DNA of 31,631 bases from Gammaproteobacteria bacterium (GCA_004357505.1 SMWC01000066.1:1-31631); one strand, 5' to 3'; shown: positions 16,017 to 24,454, numbered from the stretch's first letter. Numbers and translations are program-made. The notes: a model not told the origin generated them from the letters alone.

Positions 16017-16609
16017 GCGTGTCGCCCGTCATCGTCGCCAGTGGTGGCGCGAATCTCGCCTCGTTGAAGTTCGCGTTGCAACGTCTCGGCATCGACGCGC
16101 CCGTAACAGAGAATCCCGACCAGATTCGCAACGCGAGTCATGTCTTACTCCCCGGTGTCGGTGCCGCTCGGGATGCGATGATGCGCCTCGATGCCGCGAA
16201 GCTTACAGCGTTGATTCCGCAGCTGAGTCAGCCGGTGTTGGGAATCTGCCTAGGCATGCAGCTCTTGTTCTCCGGTTCGGACGAAGATCATGCAGAGTGT
16301 TTAGGCATCATTTCGGGTCGGGCGCGCCGATTTCCGCAGGACAAGAAGCTGCCGGTACCCCAGATGGGCTGGAATCAGATTCGCCTTGGAGCGGCGTCGA
16401 AACTGCTGAACGGTCTCGCAGACGGTGGTTATGCCTACTTTATTCATAGTTACGCCCTGCCGGAGGGCGACTACACGCGCGCTACGGCTGAGTATGGCAC
16501 GTCATTCTCGGCGATCGTCGCACAGGACAATTTCTACGGTACACAATTTCACCCTGAACGTTCGGCTGGTTTGGGTGCGCGCCTGCTCGCCAATTTTCTA
16601 GACCTCTAG
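16013..16609 (+). CDS. hisH: Imidazole glycerol phosphate synthase, glutaminase subunit
   Basis: HisH releases ammonia from glutamine and channels it to HisF. The 198-residue class I amidotransferase has the nucleophile Cys79 in GICLGMQLLF and the catalytic His180 and Glu182 in FHPERS. LPGVGAARDAM provides the oxyanion region. The start is GTG 16013, overlapping the hisB stop; a second GTG at 16019 is equally possible and shortens the protein by two residues. It precedes hisA by three bases. Confidence 0.95.
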   Translation: MSVSPVIVASGGANLASLKFALQRLGIDAPVTENPDQIRNASHVLLPGVGAARDAMMRLDAAKLTALIPQLSQPVLGICLGMQLLFSGSDEDHAECLGIISGRARRFPQDKKLPVPQMGWNQIRLGAASKLLNGLADGGYAYFIHSYALPEGDYTRATAEYGTSFSAIVAQDNFYGTQFHPERSAGLGARLLANFLDL

Positions 16610-16612
16610 TTC

Positions 16613-17350
16613 ATGCTGCTACTACCTGCCATCGATATACGCGACGGGTGCTGTGTGCGCTTGCTCAGGGGCGACTTCGACCAGGAGACCCGCTACGACA
16701 TCGATCCCGTAGAGCTCGCGCAGAAATACGCTACGCTCGGAGCTAGGTGGTTGCATGTTGTCGACCTGGACGGGGCTGCGTGCGGCGAGCCCGTCAACCT
16801 GGATCTAGTGAACGCAATGCACGAAAGTGCTGGGGCTAACATCCAACTGGGTGGCGGCATCCGCAGTCGCGATAGTCTGGTCCGCGCACTGGCCGTTGCC
16901 CAACGCGTTGTGATCGGGAGTCTCGCCATTACCCGGCCGGAGCAAGTCGAGGCATGGTTCGATGAATTCGGCGCGGAACGATTCACGCTCGCACTGGACG
17001 TACACGTGGCTGACGACGGTATGCCCTACATCACAACCCACGGCTGGCAGCGGGAGTCGCAGACGACGTTATGGGAGGCGCTGGCGCGTTTTGCGCCGAC
17101 CGGAATCAAGCATGTGCTGTGTACCGACGTCGCGAAGGATGGCGCCCTGGAAGGGCCGAATCTGGCGTTGTACAGCGATTGTATCGAACGCTGGCCCGAG
17201 ATCGTGTTCCAGGCGTCCGGTGGTGTGAGAGATGCCAAAGACCTTGAGGCGTTGGCGCAGGTCGGCATAACCCATGCGGTCTCGGGCAAAGCCCTGCTCG
17301 AAGGCCGGTTATCTACGGCGGAGATAAGATCATTCTTGCCAAACGAATAA
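16613..17350 (+). CDS. hisA: ProFAR isomerase
   Basis: HisA is a (beta-alpha)8 barrel catalysing the Amadori rearrangement of ProFAR to PRFAR. The 245-residue protein begins LLLPAIDIRDGCCVRLLRGD with the catalytic Asp. It has the half-barrel phosphate loop QLGGGIRSRD and, in the second half, LCTDVAKDGALEGPN with the second catalytic Asp and QASGGVRDAKD. Its 3' end overlaps the presumed hisF start by 19 bases. Confidence 0.95.
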   Translation: MLLLPAIDIRDGCCVRLLRGDFDQETRYDIDPVELAQKYATLGARWLHVVDLDGAACGEPVNLDLVNAMHESAGANIQLGGGIRSRDSLVRALAVAQRVVIGSLAITRPEQVEAWFDEFGAERFTLALDVHVADDGMPYITTHGWQRESQTTLWEALARFAPTGIKHVLCTDVAKDGALEGPNLALYSDCIERWPEIVFQASGGVRDAKDLEALAQVGITHAVSGKALLEGRLSTAEIRSFLPNE

Positions 17351-18114
17351 TTCCCTGCCTGGACGTGCGTGACGGTGTGGTCGTAAAGGGCGTCCAGTTT
17401 CGCAATCACCAGGTTATGGGGAATATTCTGGATCTTGCGTCACGGTATCGTGATGAGGGCGCCGATGAACTGGTGTTTTACGACATCACGGCCAGCCCCG
17501 ATGGTCGTACGGTCGATCGCAGCTGGGTGAACCGCGTCGCCGAGATCTTGGATATTCCGTTTTGCGTTGCGGGCGGCATTCGCAGCTTGGATGATGCCGA
17601 AACTGTATTGAATTTCGGCGCGGATAAAATTTCCATCAACTCGCCCGCACTGGAGCACCCGGAGTTGATCGAGACGCTGGCGCGGCGATTCGGCTCCCAG
17701 TGCGTCGTGGTCGGGGTCGACAGCTCTTCAGAAGAGAGTGACTACTGGGTATACCAGTACACGGGCGACCCTGAACGCAGTCGTTCCAGTCAGCGCAAGA
17801 CGCTGGAGTGGATTCGCGAGGTGCAGGAGCGCGGCGCCGGAGAGATTGTCCTGAATTGCATGAATCAGGACGGTGTCCGGCAGGGCTACGACCTCGAGCA
17901 GTTGACTAGCGTGCGCGCGGTTTGCCAGGTGCCGTTGATCGCCTCTGGAGGTGCGGGAGAACTCGAGCACTTCAAGGATGTCTTCGAGGTCGCCGCTGTC
18001 GATGGCGCACTTGCGGCGAGCGTCTTTCATTCTGCCGCGATCCGGATCTTTGACCTCAAAACTTATCTGCTCGACGCTCGCATTGCCGTGCGTCCCCCTG
18101 AGACCGAGGAGTAA
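17332..18114 (+). CDS. hisF: Imidazole glycerol phosphate synthase, cyclase subunit (apparent ATT start)
   Basis: HisF uses ammonia from HisH to convert PRFAR into imidazole glycerol phosphate and AICAR. The frame matches HisF from LAKRIIPCLDVRDG onward and ends after VDGALAASVFHSA. Counting from ATT 17332 gives 260 residues (E. coli 258) and places the catalytic Asp at position 11, the canonical number. The first ATG/GTG/TTG in frame is GTG 17365, which would delete that Asp, and the stop at 17245 leaves no ATG, GTG or TTG upstream. GGAG (17320-17323) lies eight bases before the ATT. I therefore infer initiation at ATT, inside hisA. A sequencing error is the main alternative. Confidence 0.9.
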   Translation: MLAKRIIPCLDVRDGVVVKGVQFRNHQVMGNILDLASRYRDEGADELVFYDITASPDGRTVDRSWVNRVAEILDIPFCVAGGIRSLDDAETVLNFGADKISINSPALEHPELIETLARRFGSQCVVVGVDSSSEESDYWVYQYTGDPERSRSSQRKTLEWIREVQERGAGEIVLNCMNQDGVRQGYDLEQLTSVRAVCQVPLIASGGAGELEHFKDVFEVAAVDGALAASVFHSAAIRIFDLKTYLLDARIAVRPPETEE

Positions 18115-18117
18115 CCC

Positions 18118-18408
18118 ATGGATCGAGTAGCTTTTCTAGCGAAGCTCGACAACATTATCGAGGACCGGCTAAGCAACCCCACGGCCGGAAGCTACACGGT
18201 GGAGCTTGCGACCGGCGGAGCGCTCAAGGTCGCGCAGAAACTTGGCGAGGAAGCCGTCGAGGTTGTCGTAGCCGCCGTGGCGGAGGACGACGCGCGACTC
18301 ACGGCCGAGGCTGCCGACCTGCTCTATCACCTCCTGGTGTTATTGCGTGTGCGGGGTCTCGGTCTCGCCGACGCTGTCGCAGAGCTTGAGCGACGCCATA
18401 ACGCGTAG
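18118..18408 (+). CDS. hisE: Phosphoribosyl-ATP pyrophosphatase (stand-alone HisE)
   Basis: HisE hydrolyses phosphoribosyl-ATP to phosphoribosyl-AMP, step two of the pathway. The 96-residue all-helical protein has the MazG-like signature KLGEEAVEVVVAA followed by LTAEAADLLYHLLVLLRVRGL, aligning with the C-terminal half of E. coli HisIE. The HisI (cyclohydrolase) domain is absent: only three bases separate hisF from this ATG, and GAGGAG in the hisF tail supplies the ribosome site. It closes the operon. No intrinsic terminator is evident in the 131 bases before the convergent lysAC stop. Confidence 0.95.
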   Translation: MDRVAFLAKLDNIIEDRLSNPTAGSYTVELATGGALKVAQKLGEEAVEVVVAAVAEDDARLTAEAADLLYHLLVLLRVRGLGLADAVAELERRHNA

Positions 18409-18539
18409 GAGTAGATTTCGGCCGCAATTCCTCGGATCGGCATCCTGGTGGTGTCTATGCCGTCCGATTGGCCTCGTTGGCATAGGTATCAGCAGGACGT
18501 CTGGCTAAGGAGTCGGGGTTGGCCTGTGCGGTTTTCCGA

Positions 18540-21176
18540 TTAGATCAGGATCTCCTCGGCGGGATCGCGCAAGTTGTAGTGGGAACTCATGACGTAACCG
18601 TAGGCTCCCGTATTGGCGATCAGTAGCACGTCCCCCTCCTCCGTCACGGGCATGAGACGCTCGGATCCGAGTCGATCTCCCGTCTCGCAGATTGGTCCGA
18701 CGATCGTCACGACTTCGGTTGCGGCGTCGTGCAGCCGAGAGAGATTGACGATCTCGTGATAGGCGCCATACAGAGCCGGTCGGAGCAATGTGTTCATCCC
18801 GGTGTTGACGCCCACATATTGCATTCCACCTTTGCCTTTGAGCTGCGTCACCCGTGTAATCAGTACACCGGCCTGAGCCACGATAAACCGGCCCGGCTCT
18901 AACCACAGCTCGATCGAATCAGCGCTAGCCTTCACCGCACTCACGGCCTCGTCAAGGCTGGCCATGTCCAACGGTTTTTCTTCCCGGCGATCGGGAATCC
19001 CGATGCCTCCGCCGAGATCCATGTAGCGAACCGCGGGGAATCGAGTGCGTAACGCATTTAACTGCTCTCCTGTCTGTTGCCAGTTCTCTGCAGCCAGGAT
19101 TCCGCTGCCTGTATGCGCATGCAGGCCGATGACCTGCACACCGGCCGTCTTGATCAGGTCGCTGAGTTCGTCCAGCTCGAACAGCGGTATACCAAATTTG
19201 GAGTGCACCCCGGCAGTACGGACGTGCTCATGATGCCCCCGTCCCTGACCGGTATCGATTCGAACAAAAAGCTCTCGACCCTTGAAGAGTTCGGGCCAGT
19301 GCTTGAGCGGGTGGAGATTGTCGAGCGTTACCCATACACCCTGCCCCAGAGCCCATTCGTATTCCTGCTTTGCTGCGAAGTTCGGCGTGAACAAAATACG
19401 TTCCCGTTGTATGTCAGGCAGCGACTGCAGCACGCGCTGGATCTCGCCCGGTGAGACACATTCGAAATTCACGCCCTGCTCATCCACAATTCGCAGGACA
19501 TCCGGATGCGAGTTCGCTTTCATGGCGTAATAGATCGCGTCGACTGACTTCAGCGAAGTCAGGGCAGTCAACGCTGCCCGAATGGTGTCACGATCATAGA
19601 CGTAGGCGGCCGTCCTCTCAGCGGCGATGGCAAGTAATTCATCTCGCTTCGATTCCCACCAAGGGGTTGGCAACGAGACTGGCGTTGATACGGGCGTTGG
19701 CCCAAGCAGTTGCGCCCAGGTGGGGCCGAAGACACCGCCCTCCTGAAATTTGTTCACGAGCAGAGCATGCAGGCGTTGTACGAGCCGATGGGCATGTTCG
19801 GAGTCGACGACGAATGTGAAGTTCAGGTCGTTGGCGGCCTGCGTAACGAGATGCACTTTGTGTTCTTCGAATACCTCCATCACCGAGCTAAGCTCGTGCA
19901 GAATCGCACGAATCCTGTGTCCGACGAGGGTTACGGCAGCACAATCTTCGATGACGCTGACTCGACACAAGTGGCTGAGGTCCGTTGCCAGCGCAGTCAC
20001 CGCCGACTGATCTGCGACATTGGCGCCAACATCAATGGACACGGTGACGTTACTCTGCGATGTCGAAATAAGATCGACCGAGAATCCATGGCTACGGAAA
20101 ATCTGGAATGCGTCCGCGAGAAACCCGACCTGATGCCACATCTCCATGGACTCCATGGCAATCAATGTCAGTCCACTGCGCTGCGTTATTGCTATGAGTT
20201 GCGGTGTATCTTCGCCCGCAGCACTTGAGATCACCGTGCCCTCCCAGTCCGGGTGGCTGGTGCACTTCAGGAACAGTGGAATACCCAATTTTCGCACCGG
20301 CGAAATGCTACGCGGATGCAAGATGCCACCGCCGGCCGAGGCGATTTCCTGAGCCTCTCGATAATGTAAACGCCGCAGCAATCGCGCCGACGGTATCGCT
20401 TTAGGATCCGAGCTGAAGAAGCCTGGCACATCGGTCCAAATCTCCAGACGGCGTGCTTGTAATTTTGCGGCGAAATAGGCGCCTGACGTGTCTGATCCGC
20501 CGCGACCCAACAGTACGGTATCGCTGCCGATGCTGGCGGCGATGAAACCCTGGGTGACGACTAAGCCGTCGATATTCGAGAGCTCTGCTTGAAGATCTTT
20601 GCTCGGCAAAGAATCACAGGTTGCGGCGAGAAAGCGGGAACGCTCAGTCTGGTCTCGTTGCGTCTCGCTTTGCAGCAGTTCACGCGCGTCTCTCCAGTGC
20701 ACCGGCAGGCCCTGTTGCTGAAGGTAAGCGGCTCCCAAAGTCGTCGCGACCAATTCTCCCGTCGCCATTACCCGGGCGTGTACCCGCGGGCTGACTTCGC
20801 CTACTAGCCGGACTCCATCGATCAGTTGCCCCAGTTTCTGGAATTCTGACTCGAGCAGTTGCGGATCGATTTGCAGCTCCGTTGCGAGTTGTTCGTGCCG
20901 TTGTTGAATCGCATCCAGTTCCGCCGCGGTATCGGCAGCGGTGGCTCGCAGTAGCAGGTTTTCCAGCGCATCGGAGATGCCGGCCAGTGCTGAGTGAACC
21001 AAGACCGGCGTGAGCCCTTCGTCGAGCCGCTGTCGCAAAAGCTGGGCGATAGTCGTCCAGTTTTGGGCCGTCGCCACACTGCGGCCACCGAACTTCATCA
21101 CGACAAACGGCGATTCGGGGAAAGGCGTCTCTACTCCTTCAACCCCGAGCCCCGCATGTTCCTGTTCACCCGTCAC
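18540..21176 (-). CDS. lysAC: Bifunctional aspartate kinase / diaminopimelate decarboxylase
   Basis: One 878-residue polypeptide joins the first enzyme of the aspartate pathway to the last enzyme of lysine synthesis. Residues 24-315 are the aspartokinase domain with VVMKFGGRSV (Lys28), GRGGSDTSGAYFAAKL (224-239) and TDVPGFFSSDPK. Residues about 330-475 are two ACT regulatory repeats. Residues about 500-878 are a PLP decarboxylase with Lys553 in YYAMKANSHPD, GLHAHTGSG, DLGGGIG and GPICETGD. The usual Thr of KFGGTS is Arg here. The start is GTG 21176 with AGGAG upstream. The same fusion is known from Xanthomonas and Xylella. A strong terminator hairpin lies just upstream. Confidence 0.95.
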   Translation of the reverse strand: MTGEQEHAGLGVEGVETPFPESPFVVMKFGGRSVATAQNWTTIAQLLRQRLDEGLTPVLVHSALAGISDALENLLLRATAADTAAELDAIQQRHEQLATELQIDPQLLESEFQKLGQLIDGVRLVGEVSPRVHARVMATGELVATTLGAAYLQQQGLPVHWRDARELLQSETQRDQTERSRFLAATCDSLPSKDLQAELSNIDGLVVTQGFIAASIGSDTVLLGRGGSDTSGAYFAAKLQARRLEIWTDVPGFFSSDPKAIPSARLLRRLHYREAQEIASAGGGILHPRSISPVRKLGIPLFLKCTSHPDWEGTVISSAAGEDTPQLIAITQRSGLTLIAMESMEMWHQVGFLADAFQIFRSHGFSVDLISTSQSNVTVSIDVGANVADQSAVTALATDLSHLCRVSVIEDCAAVTLVGHRIRAILHELSSVMEVFEEHKVHLVTQAANDLNFTFVVDSEHAHRLVQRLHALLVNKFQEGGVFGPTWAQLLGPTPVSTPVSLPTPWWESKRDELLAIAAERTAAYVYDRDTIRAALTALTSLKSVDAIYYAMKANSHPDVLRIVDEQGVNFECVSPGEIQRVLQSLPDIQRERILFTPNFAAKQEYEWALGQGVWVTLDNLHPLKHWPELFKGRELFVRIDTGQGRGHHEHVRTAGVHSKFGIPLFELDELSDLIKTAGVQVIGLHAHTGSGILAAENWQQTGEQLNALRTRFPAVRYMDLGGGIGIPDRREEKPLDMASLDEAVSAVKASADSIELWLEPGRFIVAQAGVLITRVTQLKGKGGMQYVGVNTGMNTLLRPALYGAYHEIVNLSRLHDAATEVVTIVGPICETGDRLGSERLMPVTEEGDVLLIANTGAYGYVMSSHYNLRDPAEEILI

Positions 21177-21190
21177 GATAGTGCTCCTGC

Positions 21191-21228
21191 AAAAAAAAAC
21201 CCGCTGGGACTGTCCTCAGCGGGTTTTT
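21191..21228 (-). terminator. Strong intrinsic terminator between ilvD and lysAC (possible attenuator)
   Basis: AAAAACCCGCTG and CAGCGGGTTTTT form a stem (on the plus strand 195-206 pairs with 217-228 within 21xxx), followed in the minus direction by nine T. A shorter T-run on the other side could make it work in both directions. It sits 15 bases before the lysAC GTG, so it either ends ilvD transcription or attenuates lysAC. The segment at 21275-21281 (CGGCGGG as transcribed) could pair with its 5' arm as an antiterminator. Confidence 0.85.
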
Positions 21229-21253
21229 CTTGATGACCGTGGTGTTGTATTGG

Positions 21254-21340
21254 CTACCACATGGGCACAAGTATCCCGCCGCCGATCTGCTTACGCATGA
21301 TCATCGGGCCGGTCGTTCGTTTCATGCCGATGTGCATCAT
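21254..21340 (-). CDS. Possible Met-rich leader peptide upstream of lysAC
   Basis: A 28-codon frame begins ATG ATG at 21340 and ends TAG at 21254, between ilvD and the lysAC terminator. It starts MMHIGMKRTTGPMIMRK and has seven methionines (25 percent), three isoleucines plus one more before the end, and a final Trp. Its position before an intrinsic terminator and a pathway gene resembles a leader peptide. Against this, I see no good ribosome site, and the candidate antiterminator segment lies inside the frame about 20 bases before the stop rather than after it. It could also be chance. Confidence 0.35.
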   Translation of the reverse strand: MMHIGMKRTTGPMIMRKQIGGGILVPMW

Positions 21341-21372
21341 GGCGCGCAAGTTAAAGGCTACCTGCGGTTACG

Positions 21373-23073
21373 TCAAGGAACTTCTCTGAGATCCAGATCG
21401 GTGACAGCGCCCTTCGACGCCGAGCTTACCAACCGTGCGTATTTAGCCAACAAGCCCCGCGTGGCTTTGGGCGCCGGCGGCTGCCACTTGCGCAGCCGCA
21501 GATCCATCTCCTCGTCAGAAATCTGCAAGTCGATCGTTTTGGCCTGGCTGTCAATCGTGATCTGGTCGCCATCCTCTACGATCGCCAATGGCCCGCCGAC
21601 CGCTGCCTCCGGCGTCAAGTGACCGACCACGAAACCGTGGCTACCGCCGGAAAAACGACCGTCGGTAATTAACGCGACTTTATCACCCAGGCCTCGGCCG
21701 ATGATGGCAGCGGTTGGACTCAGCATCTCGCGCATGCCCGGACCGCCTTTAGGGCCTTCGTAGCGGATGACGATGACGTCCCCGGCTACCACGGCGCCGT
21801 CTAGAATGGCATGCAGCGCATGTTCCTCGGAATGAAACACTCTGGCGTGACCGCTGAAGCGGGTGCCTTCCTGGCCGGATATCTTGGCCACGGCACCCTG
21901 CGGCGCGAGATTCCCATACAGCACGGCTATGTGGCTGTCCGCTTTGATGGGATTATCGAGCGAACGCACGATGTCCTGCCCCTCGGGGTACGGATCCACA
22001 GCCGTGAGGTTTTCGGCGAGGGTCCTGCCGGTCACGGTGAGGCAGTCGCCGTGAAGGAGCCCTGCATCCAACAGAATTTTCATTAGCGGTTGAATGCCGC
22101 CGATTCGAATGAGTTCCGACATTAAATAACGACCGCTGGGCCTGAGATCGGCGAGTACCGGTACGCGAGCGCCGACACGCGTGAAATCATCCAGCGTGAG
22201 CTCGATCTGCGCGTCGTGTGCCATCGCCAGGAGGTGTAGTACAGCGTTGGTTGATCCTCCCAGCGCGATGGTTACCGTGATCGCATTCTCGAAGGCTTCC
22301 TTCGAGAGAATGTCTGAGGGCTTGATACCGCGTTGGACCAAAGTCATGACCGTCTGCCCGGCCTGCTCGCAATCGATTTTCTTCGCGTTGGAGACAGCCT
22401 CTTGCGCGGAGCTATTGGCGAGACTTAAGCCTAGCGCTTCGATGGCGGATGCCATGGTGTTGGCGGTATACATACCGGCGCAAGAGCCCGGACCGGGGAT
22501 GGCGGTTGATTCCACTTCTAGCAACTCTGCGTCGCTGACCGTACCTGCTGCGACTCCGCCAACGGCTTCGAAAACGGACACGATGTCTCGATTCTTCGGT
22601 CCGGGCTGAATCGTGCCGCCGTAGACGAAAATCGAAGGTCGGTCCAGGCGAGCCATCGCCATGACGCAGCCCGGCATATTTTTGTCGCAGCCACCGATGG
22701 TCACGAGCCCGTCGAAGCCCTCAGCCGCAACGACGGCTTCGATCGAGTCTGCAATGACTTCACGTGAGACAAGCGAGTAACGCATCCCCGCCGTCCCCAT
22801 GGAGATTCCATCGGAGACGGTAATCGTGTTGAAGATGATGCTTTTTCCACCGGCAGCATTGGCGCCGGCGGCGGCTATGTCCGCGAGGCCATCAAGGTGC
22901 ATATTGCAGGGCGTGACCATGCTGCCACTCGACGCGATCCCGATTTGCGGCTTCGAGAAGTCCTCATCGGTAAATCCGACTGCCCTCAGCATTGCTCGAC
23001 TGGGTGCTTGCTCGAGTCCGTCTACGACGATGCGTGAGTACTGGCGCGGATCAACTTCGCCATTCTTGTCCAA
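21373..23073 (-). CDS. ilvD: Dihydroxy-acid dehydratase
   Basis: IlvD dehydrates the IlvC products to the 2-oxo acids of valine and isoleucine. The 566-residue protein shows cysteines in TPCNMH, GGCDKNMPGC and GSCAGMYTANTM, as in the shorter IlvD branch that carries a [2Fe-2S] cluster, plus GRFSGGSHGFVVGH near the C-terminus. The start is TTG 23073 with AGGA nine bases upstream; the nearby ATG is out of frame. It is separated from the ilvC-leu operon by 15 kb and lies on the other strand, upstream of lysAC. With ilvC and ilvE it leaves only acetolactate synthase and threonine deaminase missing here. Confidence 0.95.
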   Translation of the reverse strand: MDKNGEVDPRQYSRIVVDGLEQAPSRAMLRAVGFTDEDFSKPQIGIASSGSMVTPCNMHLDGLADIAAAGANAAGGKSIIFNTITVSDGISMGTAGMRYSLVSREVIADSIEAVVAAEGFDGLVTIGGCDKNMPGCVMAMARLDRPSIFVYGGTIQPGPKNRDIVSVFEAVGGVAAGTVSDAELLEVESTAIPGPGSCAGMYTANTMASAIEALGLSLANSSAQEAVSNAKKIDCEQAGQTVMTLVQRGIKPSDILSKEAFENAITVTIALGGSTNAVLHLLAMAHDAQIELTLDDFTRVGARVPVLADLRPSGRYLMSELIRIGGIQPLMKILLDAGLLHGDCLTVTGRTLAENLTAVDPYPEGQDIVRSLDNPIKADSHIAVLYGNLAPQGAVAKISGQEGTRFSGHARVFHSEEHALHAILDGAVVAGDVIVIRYEGPKGGPGMREMLSPTAAIIGRGLGDKVALITDGRFSGGSHGFVVGHLTPEAAVGGPLAIVEDGDQITIDSQAKTIDLQISDEEMDLRLRKWQPPAPKATRGLLAKYARLVSSASKGAVTDLDLREVP

Positions 23074-23140
23074 CGTCTAATATCCTAATCGTTGTCGTGA
23101 AGGTCGCGGGTAACCCCGTATAGTATCATTCGATCAACGA

Positions 23141-24454
23141 GTGACGATTCTGAATATGGATTCTACCGAGACGAGGCTTCTTGGGCTCGATAGTGCGGGT
23201 TCCTACCCAACGGCGCTCTCGACTTTGATCGAGGAGATGAGCCTGCCGCAGCGCGGCAATATTATCTTTCTCGATGCACGCCTCCATGATCTATGGGGGC
23301 TCGGCCAGAACGTCATCCTGAACTGGTGCCCGGAAGGGGACGGCATTGCGATTCTTTCGGTTCCGCATTATTCCGTGGCGACCTATTCCGATAAAGTTTC
23401 GAGTGACTCGGTAGAGCGAACTCAGACCACCAGACCCTCGGAAGATTTCTTCAAGATGCTGATCTCGAAGCGCCGTCAGCTGACGCCAAGGAAGATGAAG
23501 AATGTAGCGACTCTGCTGGGAATCGAGAAGATCCATCTGCCGTTGCGCGTGCCTCTGACCAATTCTCCGCGGGAGCAGCAACTCATCGAGCAGATGATCA
23601 AACGCTATAGCATTAGTTACGTTGCCACTCGGGCCGTGGCGTTGTTCGATATTGTCGGTTTCAGTTTATCGAGCCCGTTCGAACAAATGACACAATTGAA
23701 TAGTCTCTCCTACTCTGTTAACTCAGCGCAGAGCAAGCTGCTGGCGAAAAAAATAGGAATCGACTTCGGCCGTTCCACGACGGGTGATGGGTTCTATCTG
23801 TGGAATAGAGACCTCGGCCTGGAAGCCGACATCAATCTGTATCACTTCATGCATCTGGTGCTTGCAGACAATGCGATTGCTAGGAGCAAGGGTACGTATA
23901 ATACGGTGCCCACGCTGCGTGCCGGCTTTCATATCGGCAGTAGTTACGAATTTCATCAGGCTGAAGGACTGAACCCGACGATCTATAACTACATCGTCGG
24001 TGACGTGACTGTGGAGCTCGCCCGTATGATCGAACGTGCCCTGCCAGGGCAAATCCTTGTCGGCGAGTTCTCGGCGGAAATCCCGAGCAGCGGTGGTTCC
24101 CCGGAAGATGCGTCCATGCTGGACTCGCTGGACTTCGTTGAGAAGGCCGCGAAGAGCCTTGAGCAGTTGAGTGGCTTGGAGCTATCGGGGGAGAAGATCG
24201 GTTCCATCCAGTGTTATTTGACCGGCACGCCATTGAAAGGCGGGGGTTTCAGCATCCGCCAGATTTCAGTTCAAGATAAGCACGGAATTTCGAGAAATGT
24301 TTTCAATTCCAAGGTTAATATTTACCGGCATCATGCAGAACCAATTTTTCTGGGGATAGAAGACCGAACGCTGGTGGCTGGGCCTGCGCAAAGACCGACC
24401 GAACCAGGGAGTGAACGGGACCGCGCTCCCGATCACCTCGGAAAGCGCTCTTAA
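23141..24454 (+). CDS. Protein with a class III nucleotidyl cyclase-like domain
   Basis: This 437-residue soluble protein has an N-terminal region (1-160) I do not recognise and a class III cyclase-like domain (about 165-315). Visible are ALFDIVGFS (Asp170) and STTGDGFYLW (Asp216), which match the two metal-binding aspartates, then LRAGFHIG, YIVGDVTVELARMIE and LPGQILVGE, which match the conserved C-terminal half. The Asn of the usual NxxxR motif is not present in GDVTVELAR although the Arg remains, so activity is uncertain. The C-terminal 120 residues are unassigned. The start is GTG 23141 or ATG 23156, neither with a clear ribosome site. It is divergent from ilvD. A sensory or signalling role is inferred. 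Confidence 0.68.
   Translation: MTILNMDSTETRLLGLDSAGSYPTALSTLIEEMSLPQRGNIIFLDARLHDLWGLGQNVILNWCPEGDGIAILSVPHYSVATYSDKVSSDSVERTQTTRPSEDFFKMLISKRRQLTPRKMKNVATLLGIEKIHLPLRVPLTNSPREQQLIEQMIKRYSISYVATRAVALFDIVGFSLSSPFEQMTQLNSLSYSVNSAQSKLLAKKIGIDFGRSTTGDGFYLWNRDLGLEADINLYHFMHLVLADNAIARSKGTYNTVPTLRAGFHIGSSYEFHQAEGLNPTIYNYIVGDVTVELARMIERALPGQILVGEFSAEIPSSGGSPEDASMLDSLDFVEKAAKSLEQLSGLELSGEKIGSIQCYLTGTPLKGGGFSIRQISVQDKHGISRNVFNSKVNIYRHHAEPIFLGIEDRTLVAGPAQRPTEPGSERDRAPDHLGKRS

Noticed and set aside
17365..17367. GTG as the hisF start
   Set aside because: It would remove the first eleven residues including the catalytic Asp of CLDVRDG, and lacks a ribosome site at proper distance.
21229..21372. Lysine riboswitch upstream of lysAC
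   Set aside because: The 196-base spacer lacks the conserved core sequences and multi-helix layout I would expect for an L-box.
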